From Paulinella micropora (Eukaryota > Cercozoa > Imbricatea > Euglyphida > Paulinellidae), in contig WBZZ01000782.1 in assembly GCA_019918135.1 (NCBI GenBank), forward strand, positions 180,001 to 235,448: a stretch of 55,448 nt of DNA, read 5' to 3'. The notes beneath the pieces are model-generated. The model worked only from the letters and a program-made list of their open reading frames with translations. It searched no databases and had not been told where the DNA came from. Shown here in pieces: positions 36,785-47,112 of this stretch. How positions within the stretch are numbered: the first letter of the stretch is position 1; the number at the start of each line of letters is the position of its first letter. Both the position numbers and the translations under genes were made by a program.

Positions 36785-39700
36785 ATGTCCCGGCCGCCGG
36801 CAGCGGCCGAGAGCCAGCCTCCCCCGCCCGGCGCCCCGGCGGAAGCGGAAGCGGGTGTGTCGTGGTGGGTCCCGGCCCCGCTCCAGCCCGCCCCCGGCCG
36901 CCTGCTCTGGCTGGTGCCGCGGCGGGGCCGCCGGGCGGCGGAGGGGCGAGTCGTGCTGTCGCTGACCGGGCCCGGCCAAGACCAGCGGGCCTGGCTGAGC
37001 GACGTGGCGGACCCCGTGCACCAGGGCCTGGTGAGCTTTTCGCTGCACCCCGCCGGCTTCGTCCGGGGGCGCTCCGCCGGCGTCTGGCTGTACGATTACG
37101 ACCGGGGCGAGGTGCTGCCCCTGGTTGACGAGGCCAAGCTGTGGCAGAAGCTGCCGCCCTCCGTCGTGCCGCGCACCCCTCGCAAGCGAACACGCGCGCT
37201 GCGCCGCCTGGGCCACGCCGCCTCCGCGCCCAAGGCGGCGCCGGCGCTCGCGCGGGCGCTGGCCGCCTGGCCGGGCTGGTGGGCGCTGCGCTTTTTGCTG
37301 GAGGACGGCCGCTGGGGCCCCTTCCTGTTCTTATTCGGGCCCCGCGCCGAGCGGCTGTGGCACAGCCGGCGGCGGGCCAGGCGCCGCTGGCTCGCGGCGT
37401 TGCTGGACTCGCCGCCGGGGGGCACGGACCCGCGCTACTTCTTCGACGGGGACCTGCTGCTGCCGGGCGCACTAGACGGCCCGGCGCTGACCCCGGCCCA
37501 CTTCCAGCGCCTGGGCCGGCTGCTCCGGGCCCGCCTGGCGGCGGGGCTCGGGCCCGCGGGCCGGCGCCTCGTGCTCGTCCACTACTGGCTGCGCCTGACC
37601 CTCGCCGTGCGCAAGAGCTCGTGCTTCCAACTCACGGCCTGCCCACCCTCTTCCCAGGCGCTGGTGGGCGAGCTGCTGCCGAACCTCGACAGCCGCTCGG
37701 AACACGGCCGCCACCTCTTCCCCGGCTTCTCCGACCTGCTGCGGCAGTTGTTACTGCCGGATGGCTCGCTGTGGTGCGAGGACTGGTGCGAGCCCGCCGG
37801 CGAGCACGCGTACGCGCTCAAGCCGCACGTCACGCCGGCCGTGCTGGAGCCCGTGCTCAGTGACATCTGGGGGCTCGGCGCGGGGGGCTCCGGGGGCGGC
37901 TGCGCCCGCTGCGCCGGCGCCGAGCCACCCCCGCCCAAGCGCCGCCGCCGCGCAGGTGGCTCGGCGCCCACGGAGCCCGCGTGGCTGCACCCCCACCCCG
38001 GCCTCTGGGTGCCCCAGGACCTGTGGCGCCAGGAGCAGGCCCTCGCGGGCCGCCTGCGGGACCTGGCCACGTCGGGCTGCGGCCACCTGCTGGCCAGGCT
38101 CCGGGCCCGCGGGCCGGGGGCTGACGCCTTCGTGCCCAGCGAGGAACAGCGCCGCGCCGCCGAGGTGTGCCTGCGCTCGCGCCTCGGCGTCCTCGTCGGG
38201 GCAGCCGGCACGGGCAAGACCTCGCTGGCGGGCTGGCTCCGCTGCCTGGGCGTGCCGCTCTTGTTCGTGGCCGTGACGTGCCAGGCCGTCGCCGCCGCCC
38301 GGCGGGCCTGGGCCGGGGCCCCCGGCCGGCCGCCCGCCGGAAACGCCGCCGGAAACCCCGCCGAGCCCGGCCCCGCCGAGCCCGGCCCGGCCGGGGACGC
38401 GGCCGGGGAGCCCGCCTGCCGCCAGTGCCGCGGCCCCCCGCCGCCGGCCGAGGGCTGGGGCTCGTACGTCACGGCCGGCTTCTACACGTCCGCCCTGCTA
38501 GAGGCGTACGCGGCGCTGCCGCCGAGGCCCGCCTGGCCGACGCCCGCCCTCGTGGTCGTCGACGAGCTGTCCTTGTTCAGTCCGGCGGCCCTGCTCCGCC
38601 TCCTGGACGTGCTGGCCGGGCTCGCCCCCTCGGTGGCGGGCCTGCTCCTGCTCGGGGACAGCGCGCAGCTGCCGTCCATGGGGCAGGGCTGCGTGCTGGC
38701 GCTGGCCCAACGCCTGTTCCCCGCCTGCTGCGCGTGCCTGGACACCGTCAGGCGCGGCGAGGCCGGCGCCGGCGGCCTCACGCAGGTGCAGCGCCTGGCG
38801 CGGACGCTGCGCCCGGGGGCCGACCCCCGCAGCGTCGCGGAAGTGCGCGCCTGGCCCGACGCGGTCCTGGCCCGCTACTTCCGCCTGCATGTAGGCCCCG
38901 ACGAGCTGCGCGAGCTAGCCCTCGGCTGGTTCCGGCAGTACGAGCCCCCCGGGGGGGTGACCCGCGGGGCCGTGCGCGGGGGGCTGCGCTGCCCGAGCTA
39001 CCAGCTCGCGACCGTGCGGGCGCAGGAAAGGCAACAGCTCAACGAGTGGCTGGCGGGGGCCGCCGGCGCCGTCCGGGCGGCCGACGGCGTCCAGGCCCTG
39101 CGGCCGGGGCTCAAGGTCCGGCTGAAGGCGCCCCGCGGCTGCCCCGCGAGGAGGGCCCTGGCGCAGGCGGCGCGCATCTTCGTCGAGCCGGGGGACCTGT
39201 GGGCCGAGAACGCCCCGCCAGCCGCCGCGCCGGCCAGGCTCGTCCGGGTGCCGCCGGACCAGGGGCCCTGGGCCCGGCTCGAGGAGGTGCGGGCGGTGGG
39301 CTACCTGCTCGACATCTCGGACGTGTGGTTGCAATGTTCGCGGGACGCCAAGAACGTGGCGGTGCGGTGCTTTCCCGGCGGCAGCGCGCTGCCGGACACC
39401 CGCACCCCCCTGCCGGCGCAGGTCGGCCGGCGCTCCTGCCCCTTGGCCTTCCGGCGCTTCCTCGTCTGGACGGGCGCGGTAGGGGGCCGCGCGGGCCTCG
39501 TGGAGTTCTACAGCCAGGACCAGCACGGCCGGGCAGCGCTGGAGCTGGGGTACGCCCTCACCGACGTGTGTGTCCAAGGGGGGGAGCTCCGGCACCTGCA
39601 CCTGGTCTTGTCGCCGCACGCTTCGCCGCGCCACTACTTTCTGCGCCAGATCGCCTACACCGCCCTGACCCGAGCCACCCGCACGGCCAGCATCGTGCTG

Positions 39701-39868
39701 CCGCTGGCGGGCGGACGGGGCCGGCTGACGCCCCGCGAGTATTGGGAAAAGGTCAGGCGCGCCGACGTCCGGGTGCTCACTGCCACGGTGGAGGGGGCGC
39801 TCCCCGCCGCCGCCGAGCGGGAGGCCGGGCCGGAGGCCCCGGGGGACGAGGCTTCCACTCCGCGCTAG
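36785..39868 (+). CDS. SF1 (RecD/Pif1-like) DNA helicase
   Basis: Intact 1027 residues; ATG at 36,785 is chosen as the first ATG after the open upstream. Walker A VGAAGTGKTSLAGW (Lys478), Walker B ALVVVDELSLF (Asp593-Glu594), motif III LLLLGDSAQLPSMGQG (Asp625, Gln628) and motif VI RQIAYTALTRATRTA (Arg963) are all present. The N-terminal ~450 residues are unlike typical RecD and include a Cys pair (CARCAG) beside a basic patch (KRRRRAGG), possibly a nuclear signal. Family role: ATP-driven 5'-3' DNA unwinding in replication or recombination. Large nuclear DNA viruses carry such helicases. A Pro/Gly/Ala-rich insert lies between motifs I and II. Confidence 0.8.
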   Translation: MSRPPAAAESQPPPPGAPAEAEAGVSWWVPAPLQPAPGRLLWLVPRRGRRAAEGRVVLSLTGPGQDQRAWLSDVADPVHQGLVSFSLHPAGFVRGRSAGVWLYDYDRGEVLPLVDEAKLWQKLPPSVVPRTPRKRTRALRRLGHAASAPKAAPALARALAAWPGWWALRFLLEDGRWGPFLFLFGPRAERLWHSRRRARRRWLAALLDSPPGGTDPRYFFDGDLLLPGALDGPALTPAHFQRLGRLLRARLAAGLGPAGRRLVLVHYWLRLTLAVRKSSCFQLTACPPSSQALVGELLPNLDSRSEHGRHLFPGFSDLLRQLLLPDGSLWCEDWCEPAGEHAYALKPHVTPAVLEPVLSDIWGLGAGGSGGGCARCAGAEPPPPKRRRRAGGSAPTEPAWLHPHPGLWVPQDLWRQEQALAGRLRDLATSGCGHLLARLRARGPGADAFVPSEEQRRAAEVCLRSRLGVLVGAAGTGKTSLAGWLRCLGVPLLFVAVTCQAVAAARRAWAGAPGRPPAGNAAGNPAEPGPAEPGPAGDAAGEPACRQCRGPPPPAEGWGSYVTAGFYTSALLEAYAALPPRPAWPTPALVVVDELSLFSPAALLRLLDVLAGLAPSVAGLLLLGDSAQLPSMGQGCVLALAQRLFPACCACLDTVRRGEAGAGGLTQVQRLARTLRPGADPRSVAEVRAWPDAVLARYFRLHVGPDELRELALGWFRQYEPPGGVTRGAVRGGLRCPSYQLATVRAQERQQLNEWLAGAAGAVRAADGVQALRPGLKVRLKAPRGCPARRALAQAARIFVEPGDLWAENAPPAAAPARLVRVPPDQGPWARLEEVRAVGYLLDISDVWLQCSRDAKNVAVRCFPGGSALPDTRTPLPAQVGRRSCPLAFRRFLVWTGAVGGRAGLVEFYSQDQHGRAALELGYALTDVCVQGGELRHLHLVLSPHASPRHYFLRQIAYTALTRATRTASIVLPLAGGRGRLTPREYWEKVRRADVRVLTATVEGALPAAAEREAGPEAPGDEASTPR

Positions 39869-40328
39869 TTCACCCCGCGGCTCCCAGCCCCCCCCGGCCC
39901 GCCTCCTCCCCGGCCGGCCGGCTACGAGCGGGGGAGCCGTTGGGCGGGACGGGGGTGCGCCCCCCCCCCTCCCTATCGCGAGCCCAGCGGCACGGGCGCA
40001 GTCCCCAAAGGAGCTGGTTACTCTAGCTAGTGGTGCGTTGGCCCGCAGTTAGCCGGCGTACAAGGCGCCAGCACGCTCTTCAGAGTGCGGCCAGCAGTAA
40101 AGCAGAATTGCGATTCAGGACGGCAAAAGTCAAGAAAAATGAGGTCGCCGGCAACAGAACCGGCTACAGTTCAAGAAAGGGCCGGCCCCACGTGTTAGGA
40201 GGCTTTTTAATGTTTCGTCGTCCGGAGCCCCGCCCGTTCTTCTACCCACAGTCGGTGACGTAGAAGATGAACCCCCCGGTGTTCACCGTGGCGGGCCTCT
40301 TAGCAGGGGCGTGCCGGCACAGCCGCTT
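39869..40328. other. Gene-free interval between convergent genes
   Basis: 460 bp between the helicase stop and the LRR-gene stop. 39,870-39,980 is C/G-rich with homopolymers; 40,080-40,230 is of lower GC. No AATAAA on either strand close to the stops, and no coding signal. Confidence 0.5.
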
Positions 40329-42386
40329 TTACCTCAGGTATAGGTACTGCAGCTGGGGCAGCGAGCCCAAGGGCTGCAGATCCTCGCTCCTCAGCTGTGT
40401 GCAGGAGGTCAAGTCCAGGTACTTCAGGTGCGGCAGCCCTGCCAAGTGCCGCAGCCCCGCACTCGTCAGCCCTGTGCAGTGTGTCAAGTTCAGGCGCTCT
40501 AGGTGCCGCAGCTTCGCGACGCTCTGCATCCCCGCGTCAGTCAATTTCAGACAATAGTCAAGTTCCAGTTGCCGCAGCTGGGGCAACCCCGCCAAGTAGT
40601 CCAGCCCCGTGCCTTCTAGCTGTGTCCACCCCAAAACCAGGAACTGCAGGTGCTGCAACCCTGCCAGGTGCGCTAGCCCCGCGTCCGTCACCGCCGTGCA
40701 AAAGCCCAGGTGTAGGTGCTGCAGCTGCTTTAGCTCGGCCAAGGGCTCCAGCACTGCGTCGTCAGTCACACACGCGGCGGTCAGGTCTAGGCGCTGCAGC
40801 TGGTGCAGGGTCTTCAAGTGCTGCGTCCACCTGCCTGTCAATTGTGTACAGCCATTCATGCTGAGGTACCGCAGGTGCTTCAGCCTCTCCAGGCAGTCCA
40901 TGCCCGCGTCCGTCAGTCCCTGGCAAGAGCCTAGGTCTAGATGCCACAGCTGCCGCAACGCCGCCAAGTGCTGCAGCCCCGTGCCGTTCAGCTGTTCGCA
41001 TTCCGCGAGTTCGAGGTGCAGCAAGTGTGCCAGCCCGGCCAGGGGTGCCAGCCCCTCGTCGGTCAGCTTCGGGCATTCGCGCAAGCCTAGGTGCTGTAGC
41101 TGGCCCAAGTGCCTTAGGCACTCCAGCCCCCCGTCCGTTATCTCCTCACAGTAGCTCAAATCTAGGTACTGAAGCCGCTGCAACTTTGCCAGGCGCGCAA
41201 AACCTGTGCCCGTCAGCCTCGGACAACTGTCTAGCTGTAGGTGCTGCAGCTGGAGTAGCCCCTCCAAGTGCCCCAGTCCCTCGTCCGTTATCTCCGGGCA
41301 GTCGCTCAGGTTTAGGTACTGAAGCCGGCGTAGGCTCCTCAGGTGCCTCAAGCCTTCGCCCTTTATCTCAGGGCAGTCCTTCAAGTCTAGGTGTTGCAGG
41401 TCCTGCAGCCCCGCCAGGTGCACCAAGCCCGTGCCCGTTAGTCGAGCACAAGAGCTTAGGTCTAAGTGCCGCAGCTGGTGTAGTGTCTGTAAGCGCTCTA
41501 GTCCAGCGTCCGTTATTGCATCGCAGAGCCTCAAGCCTAGGTGCCGCAGGCCCTGCAGCCCCGCCAGGTGCACTAAGCCCGCGTCCGTCAGCCCCCGGCA
41601 AGAGCTGAGGTCTAGGTGCCGCAGGCCCTGCAGCCCCGCCAGGTGCACTAAGCCCGCGTCCGTCAGCCCCGGACAAGAGCTGAGGTCTAGGTGCCGCAGG
41701 CCCCGCAGCCCCGCCAGGTGCTCCAGGCCGGCGTCAGTCAAGCGTTCGCAGCCGCTCAGGCTCAGGTGCCGCAGCAGGCGCAAGCCCCGCAGGCGCACTA
41801 GCCCCGCGCCCGCCAGCCCGGGGCAGCGGGTCAATTCCAAGTGCCGCAGCTGGCCCAAGCTAGCCAGGGGCGCCAGCTCGTTGGCCCCGAGCTCGCCCGA
41901 CAGTGCGGCTAGCCTCAGGCTGCGCATGCTCCCGCGCCAGCCCTCCAGGCCTGGCAGGTATTCGCTGCCCAGGCGTGGACAGGAGGCTACGTCCAGGTGC
42001 GACAGCCGGGGGAGGCAGGGGGGCAAGCCCTGTAGGCACTGCAGGGCGGCAGCGGCCGTTACCCGCCAGCCCATTCTCACTATCAGCCCCTCGATCGACA
42101 CCCGCGAGCCGAGCCACGACAGCTGTGCCAGGATCTGCTCGTGTAGCCACACCTCTAACCGCGGCACACGGGGCCGGGCCCCGGCCCGGTGCCAGGCGTG
42201 CCCCCACAGCTGTATCAGGCGTCTGTGCCCGGGCCGGGCCAGGTCCAGCTCTCTGCTTCCGGTCGCTGGCCAGGCCGCGGGTGCGGACGGCCACCCGTAG
42301 TGCTCCGGCGAGGCGCAGGCTAGCGCGGCCAAATCCGCCCAGTCCAGCCAGCGTAACATCCGCAAGTAAACGTCGCTGGACTGCAT
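40329..42386 (-). CDS. F-box/leucine-rich-repeat protein 1
   Basis: 685 residues from ATG at 42,386 (MQSSDVYLRMLRWLDWADLA). The first ~45 residues are F-box-like (LRWLDWADLAALACASPEHY). From residue ~120 to the end are about 22 leucine-rich repeats of ~25 residues of the Cys-containing type (LRHLDLSSCPGLTDAGLVHL), as in AMN1 and SKP2-like proteins. Such proteins recruit substrates to SCF ubiquitin ligases; viral versions redirect host turnover. It is intact, and the repeats at 41,540-41,700 are almost identical to each other at the DNA level, showing recent repeat expansion. Paralogue at 45,987. Confidence 0.8.
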   Translation of the reverse strand: MQSSDVYLRMLRWLDWADLAALACASPEHYGWPSAPAAWPATGSRELDLARPGHRRLIQLWGHAWHRAGARPRVPRLEVWLHEQILAQLSWLGSRVSIEGLIVRMGWRVTAAAALQCLQGLPPCLPRLSHLDVASCPRLGSEYLPGLEGWRGSMRSLRLAALSGELGANELAPLASLGQLRHLELTRCPGLAGAGLVRLRGLRLLRHLSLSGCERLTDAGLEHLAGLRGLRHLDLSSCPGLTDAGLVHLAGLQGLRHLDLSSCRGLTDAGLVHLAGLQGLRHLGLRLCDAITDAGLERLQTLHQLRHLDLSSCARLTGTGLVHLAGLQDLQHLDLKDCPEIKGEGLRHLRSLRRLQYLNLSDCPEITDEGLGHLEGLLQLQHLQLDSCPRLTGTGFARLAKLQRLQYLDLSYCEEITDGGLECLRHLGQLQHLGLRECPKLTDEGLAPLAGLAHLLHLELAECEQLNGTGLQHLAALRQLWHLDLGSCQGLTDAGMDCLERLKHLRYLSMNGCTQLTGRWTQHLKTLHQLQRLDLTAACVTDDAVLEPLAELKQLQHLHLGFCTAVTDAGLAHLAGLQHLQFLVLGWTQLEGTGLDYLAGLPQLRQLELDYCLKLTDAGMQSVAKLRHLERLNLTHCTGLTSAGLRHLAGLPHLKYLDLTSCTQLRSEDLQPLGSLPQLQYLYLR

Positions 42387-42739
42387 GCCGCCGACCAGGG
42401 GGGGAGAGAGAAGCAGGAGAGCGCCGGCGCCCCAGAATACCTTTAGAGCCAGGGGCGGCCGCCGCCCCGGCGCCCCGCGTGCGACGGGCAGGACGGCAGG
42501 CGGTGTGGCGCGGGAGGGGAGGGGGGGGGAGAGCGGGCGGGGGGGGGGGGGCGGGAGGGGGGAGGGGCGGTGGGAGGGGTAGGGGCACCCCCCCCCCCCG
42601 CGGCGACCGTCCGGTGCCTGCCCGACGACGCCCGTGGCCTGCCCGCGGCCCAACGCCCCGCCGCCCGCCCCCCAGCGTCAGGCGGTACCCCCACCGACCA
42701 GCCCCCACAAAACTAGTCCCAACGTCGGTGGTGTGTCTA

Positions 42740-43344
42740 ATGTCGAGCCAGGCCCGTGGCGCTGACCAGGCGCCAGCAGAAGCCAGCGCGCCGGTGCTGG
42801 CAGCCCAGGTCAGAACTCCCTCTCCCTAACCAGAACCAGGGGCGCCGGGCCGGCGGAGAGCACTGGCTGGTCACGTGCTGGGTGACAGGACCAAGGCGGC
42901 GCGGACGTGGCCCTGGCGCTGCCCTCTCCAGCCCCGCCGGCTGGACCGACGAGCCCCGGGGAGGCCGCCGAGGATCCGACGCGGGTCCAGGACCTAGAGG
43001 AACAGAGCGCGCGCTGTACGACGGCCGCGGCAAGCAGTGTCGTCTGGGACCAGGTGCGCCAGGAGGTGATCGGCGAGGCTGAGGCCAGGCTCGAGGCGTT
43101 CCTGCGGAGGGACGGACCGATCGAGGGCCTGGACTGGACCGTCCTGCAACAAGAAGTGTTGGCTGCGCTGCGGGGGCCCGCGGGCGGCCAGCGGGGGCTC
43201 AGCCGCGGTGGCGGCGAGAGCGGTGAACCCCCGGCCAAGCGGCGGAAGACCGAAGTGGCGAACGCCGGCGGTGCTGAACCCGCCGCGGCCTCGCCAGGCG
43301 TGCCGAGCCAACCGCCCGAGGGCCAGCCTGGCTCTGCTGCCTAA
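42740..43344 (+). CDS. Spliced acidic/NLS protein: exons 42740-42808 and 42889-43344
   Basis: Exon 1 starts with ATG at 42,740 (MSSQARGADQAPAEASAPVL) and reaches CAG|GTCAGA. Exon 2 begins after GGTGACAG at 42,888 and reads DQGGADVALALPSPAPPAGP in frame to TAA at 43,342. Without splicing, exon 2 has no ATG. The 80-bp intron is phase 0. The product (~174 residues) has a central helical region (VWDQVRQEVIGEAEARLEAF) and a basic PPAKRRKTE nuclear signal. No family recognised. Splicing means nuclear expression. The region 42,387-42,739 upstream is C/G homopolymer-rich and gene-free. Confidence 0.55.
42809..42888 (+). other. Predicted 80-bp spliceosomal intron
   Basis: Donor CAG|GTCAGA and acceptor GGGTGACAG|GA; a CTAAC (CCCTAACCAG, 42,826-42,835) is present as a possible branch-point element. 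The flanking frames join in phase 0. Confidence 0.5.
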
Positions 43345-44072
43345 GCCGCCCGGCAGGCCCCGGCGCTGGTGCCGACGCCCGGCCCCTCCCCCCGGGGGGC
43401 AGACACGGTTGGGGCGGACGGGGGGGGGGGTGCGTGTCCGAGGCAGGGCCATGCCGGTCGTGCTTGCTCTCTTCCGCGCGCTACTCCGGCCTTCCAAAAA
43501 AGAGAAGTAATAATTAAATGGCCGACTCGTTGATAACCTAGCTAGCCGAACTACACCGCGCAGGAAGGCGCCAGCTACGAGAGCGGCCCCGTTCCCTCCC
43601 AAGGCCGGAAGACCTGGCCGCCAACCTGCCGCCAACCTGCAGCCAGTGCCGCCACCGGCCGTCGTCCGTCCCTGGAACACAGGAAGAAAGGGAAGGTTCT
43701 GCCTTGCTTTTGGCTGCCAGGGTTTTTAATTCCGATTCTGTCACAGTTTTTATTCCTAACAGTAAGATATGACAGCGTGGGGCAGGCGTGTGTACCGGAG
43801 GCTAGTGCCCCTGGCCCTTCCCAGGACATTGTGGTGCTGGGACATCGCGGGCTCTGTACCTAGCGCTAGCCCGAGTTCACGGTGCTGGAACGAAAGTGGG
43901 GGAGGGGGGGGCGAAGAGAGCTGCCCCCGACATCAGTCCTACCCGCGCGCGGTGGTGAACCATAAGACGCTTACGAAGTCTATCCTTACCTTGGCTGTCT
44001 GGCCCTGTAGCCCGCAAGAAAGCGGCCTCGATGATGGCAAGGGTGGGTGGGTTGTGTCCTCGGCAGCGTGCC
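43345..44072. other. Gene-free interval
   Basis: About 730 bp between the spliced gene and the second LRR gene's stop. GC falls in 43,500-43,560 and 43,700-43,770. Short frames are present on both strands but none has coding character. Confidence 0.4.
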
Positions 44073-45987
44073 TTAGCCTACGACACGCACCTCCCGCTCT
44101 CGCTCCAATGCCTCCAACTCCTCTCTGTCCAGCCCAGTACAATTTGTCACATCGAGGTGTCGCAACTGTTGCAAGCCTGCCAAATGTTGCAACCACCCGT
44201 TCGCCAGCTTGGTGCAATTGCCCAGGCAAAGATCTTCCAGGTGCGTCAGCTTCGCCAGGAAGGATAGCTCCGTCATTCTTTCGCAAGACTGCAGGTCCAG
44301 GTACCGCAGCTCTGTTAGATCCGCCAGCCCCGCCAGCCCCGCGTCCGTTAGTGCCGTGCAATGGCCCAGATCAAGCTGTTGCAGGTGGCTCAGCGTCGCC
44401 CAACCCCCCAGCCCCGCGTCCGTTAGTGCCGTGCACTGGCTCAGATTAAGGTGTTGCAGGTGGCTCAGCGTCGCCAAACCCCCAAGCCCCTCGCCGGTCA
44501 GCTTCTGGCACAGGCTCAGGTTTAAGTACCGCAGCGCTGGTAAATTTTCCAACCACCCCCCGAGCCCCTCGTCCGTAAGTGCTGCGCAATGGCTTAGGTC
44601 AAGGTGTTGCAAGTGCGGCCCCGTCCACCCCCGGAGCCCCCGGCCAGTCAGTAACGGGCACATACTCAGGTCCAAGTATCGCAGCTCTTGCAGGTCCACA
44701 AGTGCGTCAGCCCCGGTCCGTCAGGCAGTCCCAGCGGCTCAAATCCAGGTGTTGCAGCCGGCCCTTGTTCGCCAGGTTTCTTAGGCCCGCGTCCGCTTTG
44801 GCGTCCCACCCGGCCAGCTTCAGGTGTTGCAGCTGGCTCAAGTGTGCCAAGTGCTCCAGCCCCGCCTCCGTTACTCGCGTGCAGAAGCTCAGGTCCAGAT
44901 GTTACAGCTTGACCAGGCCTGCCAAGTGCCTTAGCCCCTCGCTCGTCAGTCCCTGGCAGGAGCCGAGGTTTAAGTGCTGCAGCTCTCGCAGCCCGGCCAA
45001 GTGCGCCAGCCCCGCGTCCGTCAGTCGGAAACAGTATCTCAGGTCTAGATATTGTAGCTGGTGCATTCCTGACAAGTATTGCAGCCCCGCGCCGGTTAGT
45101 CTCTCACATTGGTTCAAAGCCAGGTGTCGCAGCTGTACCATACCCGCCAAGCTCTGCAGGCCTTGGTCGGTCAGTCGCCAGCAATGGCTCAAGTGGAGAT
45201 ATTGCAACCGTGGAAGACTGGCCACGGACTGCAGATTCGCGTCCTCCAGCGCCCTGCATCCGCTCAGATCTAGGTGTTGCAGCTCTACCAAGCCCTGCAG
45301 CCCCTCCTGCAGCCCCTCGCCCGTCAGTTCGGAGCAAGAGCTCAAGCTTAAGTAACGCAGACCTTCCCGGTTAGGCAGCCCCAGCAGCTCCGCGTCAGTT
45401 ACTGTCTGGCAATGTCCCAGCTCCAGGTGTTGTAGCTTTTGTAGCTTGGACAGGTGCGTTAGCCCTGCGCTCGTCAGTCCCCTGCAAGACTGGAGGGATA
45501 GATATCGCAGCTCGTGCAGCTTCGCCAGTTCCCGCAGGCCGTGGTCCGTCAATCGTCGGCACTCTGGCAGTTCTAGGCGTTGCAGCCCAGGGAGTGCTGC
45601 GACTACGTGACGCATCAGGTCCAGGAGGGCCGGGCGCTCTTCCAGCGGCCAGTCCTGTAGCACTAGTCCCGCGATCGCAACATAGGGGCTTAGCCTGCGG
45701 ACCAGGGCCAGGGGTTCCGCCAGCCCTACCCGCACCTCCAGCCTGGGCACCCGAGGGCGTGCCCCTGCCTGCCAGGCCTCACCCCAGACCTGTACCAGGG
45801 CCCGGAGCTCCGGCCTGGCTACGTCCAGCTTCCGGCCGCCAGTACCGATGGCTCGCCAGGTGGCGGGTCTCTGCAGCAGGCGTTCGTACCACGGCGAGGC
45901 ACAGGCCAGCGCGGCCACGTCAGCCCAATCCAGCCAGCGCAAGAGCTGCCGGTGGCAGTACAAGGGGGGCCGGTACGAGGCCGCCAT
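44073..45987 (-). pseudogene. F-box/leucine-rich-repeat protein 2, broken
   Basis: ATG at 45,987 (MAASYRPPLYCHRQLLRWLD), an F-box-like start closely matching paralogue 1 (LLRWLDWADVAALACASP). LRRs of the same Cys type follow to 44,905, where a TAA (44,902-44,904) interrupts an otherwise continuing HLDLSFCTRV repeat. A frameshift near 44,705 moves the next repeats to the frame 44,699-44,073, ending EREREVRVVG. Restored length would be about 640 residues. Paralogue 1 is intact, so this is probably real decay of a duplicate, or two sequencing errors. Confidence 0.75.
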
Positions 45988-46027
45988 GGGGAGGCGTTGC
46001 GGTTCTGTGGATGGCTTTGAGAGCTAG

Positions 46028-46100
46028 GCGGGGGCCCCGGGGTGAGGGACGGGGGCCCCCGGGGTAAGGGACGGGGGCCCCCGGGGTAAGGGACGGGGGC
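46028..46100. repeat. Three 23-bp tandem repeats upstream of LRR gene 2
   Basis: GGGGGCCCCCGGGGTAAGGG repeats three times with a 23-bp step. It lies 40 bp upstream of the F-box start codon. GC-rich promoter-proximal repeat; nothing else is visible in 46,101-46,378. Confidence 0.7.
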
Positions 46101-46378
46101 CGGAGGCGGAGAGGGGGGACAGGAGGAAGGGGAGGCGCCCCCCTTCTCCGCGCCCTTTCTTCCTCCCCCCCCCGTGTTGTGCACTCTTCCCGGGCCCCGG
46201 GGACGGGGCAGCGAAGCGACACTCTGGGTAGGCAGCACCTGGGGGAGGCGCTCTGCGGTGCAGTCGGTCGGACGCACCGCCGGCGGCTCCCAAAGGCCCG
46301 GACCACCCGGGCCTGACTGATTTAGGTGCTCACTCGGCAGACCAACTGCCTGCGCTGACTTTAATTGAGCCAGAGCAC

Positions 46379-46682
46379 ATGAAAGACAGAAAGGAGGAGG
46401 AGCGGGCCGCCGCCTGTGCGGGACTGATCAGCCTGGCGAGTTACCTGCACCTGTACCAATTCTGCGCCTGCGACCTGGACGACGGCCGCCGAGCCCTACC
46501 CCCGGACGCAGCTACCCCCCCCGCGGGTTGTGTATACGGGTTTGCTCTTAGGCAGTGCCCTGGGCTGGCGGTGGTGCTTGCCGCCGGAGGCGCGCGCCCG
46601 GATGCTGTTCCTGCCGCCCGCGGAGGCCGACGACGGCGGGGCAGACGACTTCCAAGAGACGGCCGTGCTGCGGGCCCCGTGA
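46379..46682 (+). pseudogene. Small unknown protein with frameshift
   Basis: ATG at 46,379: MKDRKEEERAAACAGLISLA, then SYLHLYQFCACDLDDGRR. Near 46,560 the frame loses coding character while the next frame continues ARARMLFLPPAEADDGGADD and ends in TGA at 46,680, about 100 residues in all. No family recognised. 46,683-47,040 downstream is G-run-rich with no gene. Confidence 0.4.
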
Positions 46683-47043
46683 ACGCGGCCCGTAATCCGC
46701 CCCGGCGTCGCGGGCAGGCGCCCGCCCGTACGCACGGGGAGGGAAGAGCGCGGGGCGTGGTCCGCGGGCGTGTAGGGAAGGGGGGGGGAGCGTGGGCGTG
46801 CGTGGGGCGTGCACGCCCGGCACCGAACGAGCGGGCCGGTGGAAAAAAAGACACACTGGGCGCTGCGCGCTGGGTGCGGGGGGGGCGAGGGGGGGGGGGG
46901 GGGGAGGGAGCGGAGAGGGGAAGGGAGGGGGGACCTCCCACCGCGGGGAGCGTGCCGGGGGGGGAGATTGTACGCCCCTGCTCCCCTCCCCCAAAAGTCC
47001 GTCAGCAGCGAGGCTCCGAACACGACCGGCATGATGGGAGGCA

Positions 47044-47090
47044 CGGCTAGCAGCCGGCACGGCTAGCAGCCGGGGCACGGCTAGCAGCCA
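47044..47090. repeat. CGGCTAGCAGCC triplicate
   Basis: Three near-tandem copies of GGCACGGCTAGCAGCC (about 16-18 bp) just upstream of the RING gene. GCTAGC-containing words are frequent elsewhere in this GC-rich half. Confidence 0.6.
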
Positions 47091-47112
47091 CCGCGCTCGT
47101 CCGAGCTCGGCG

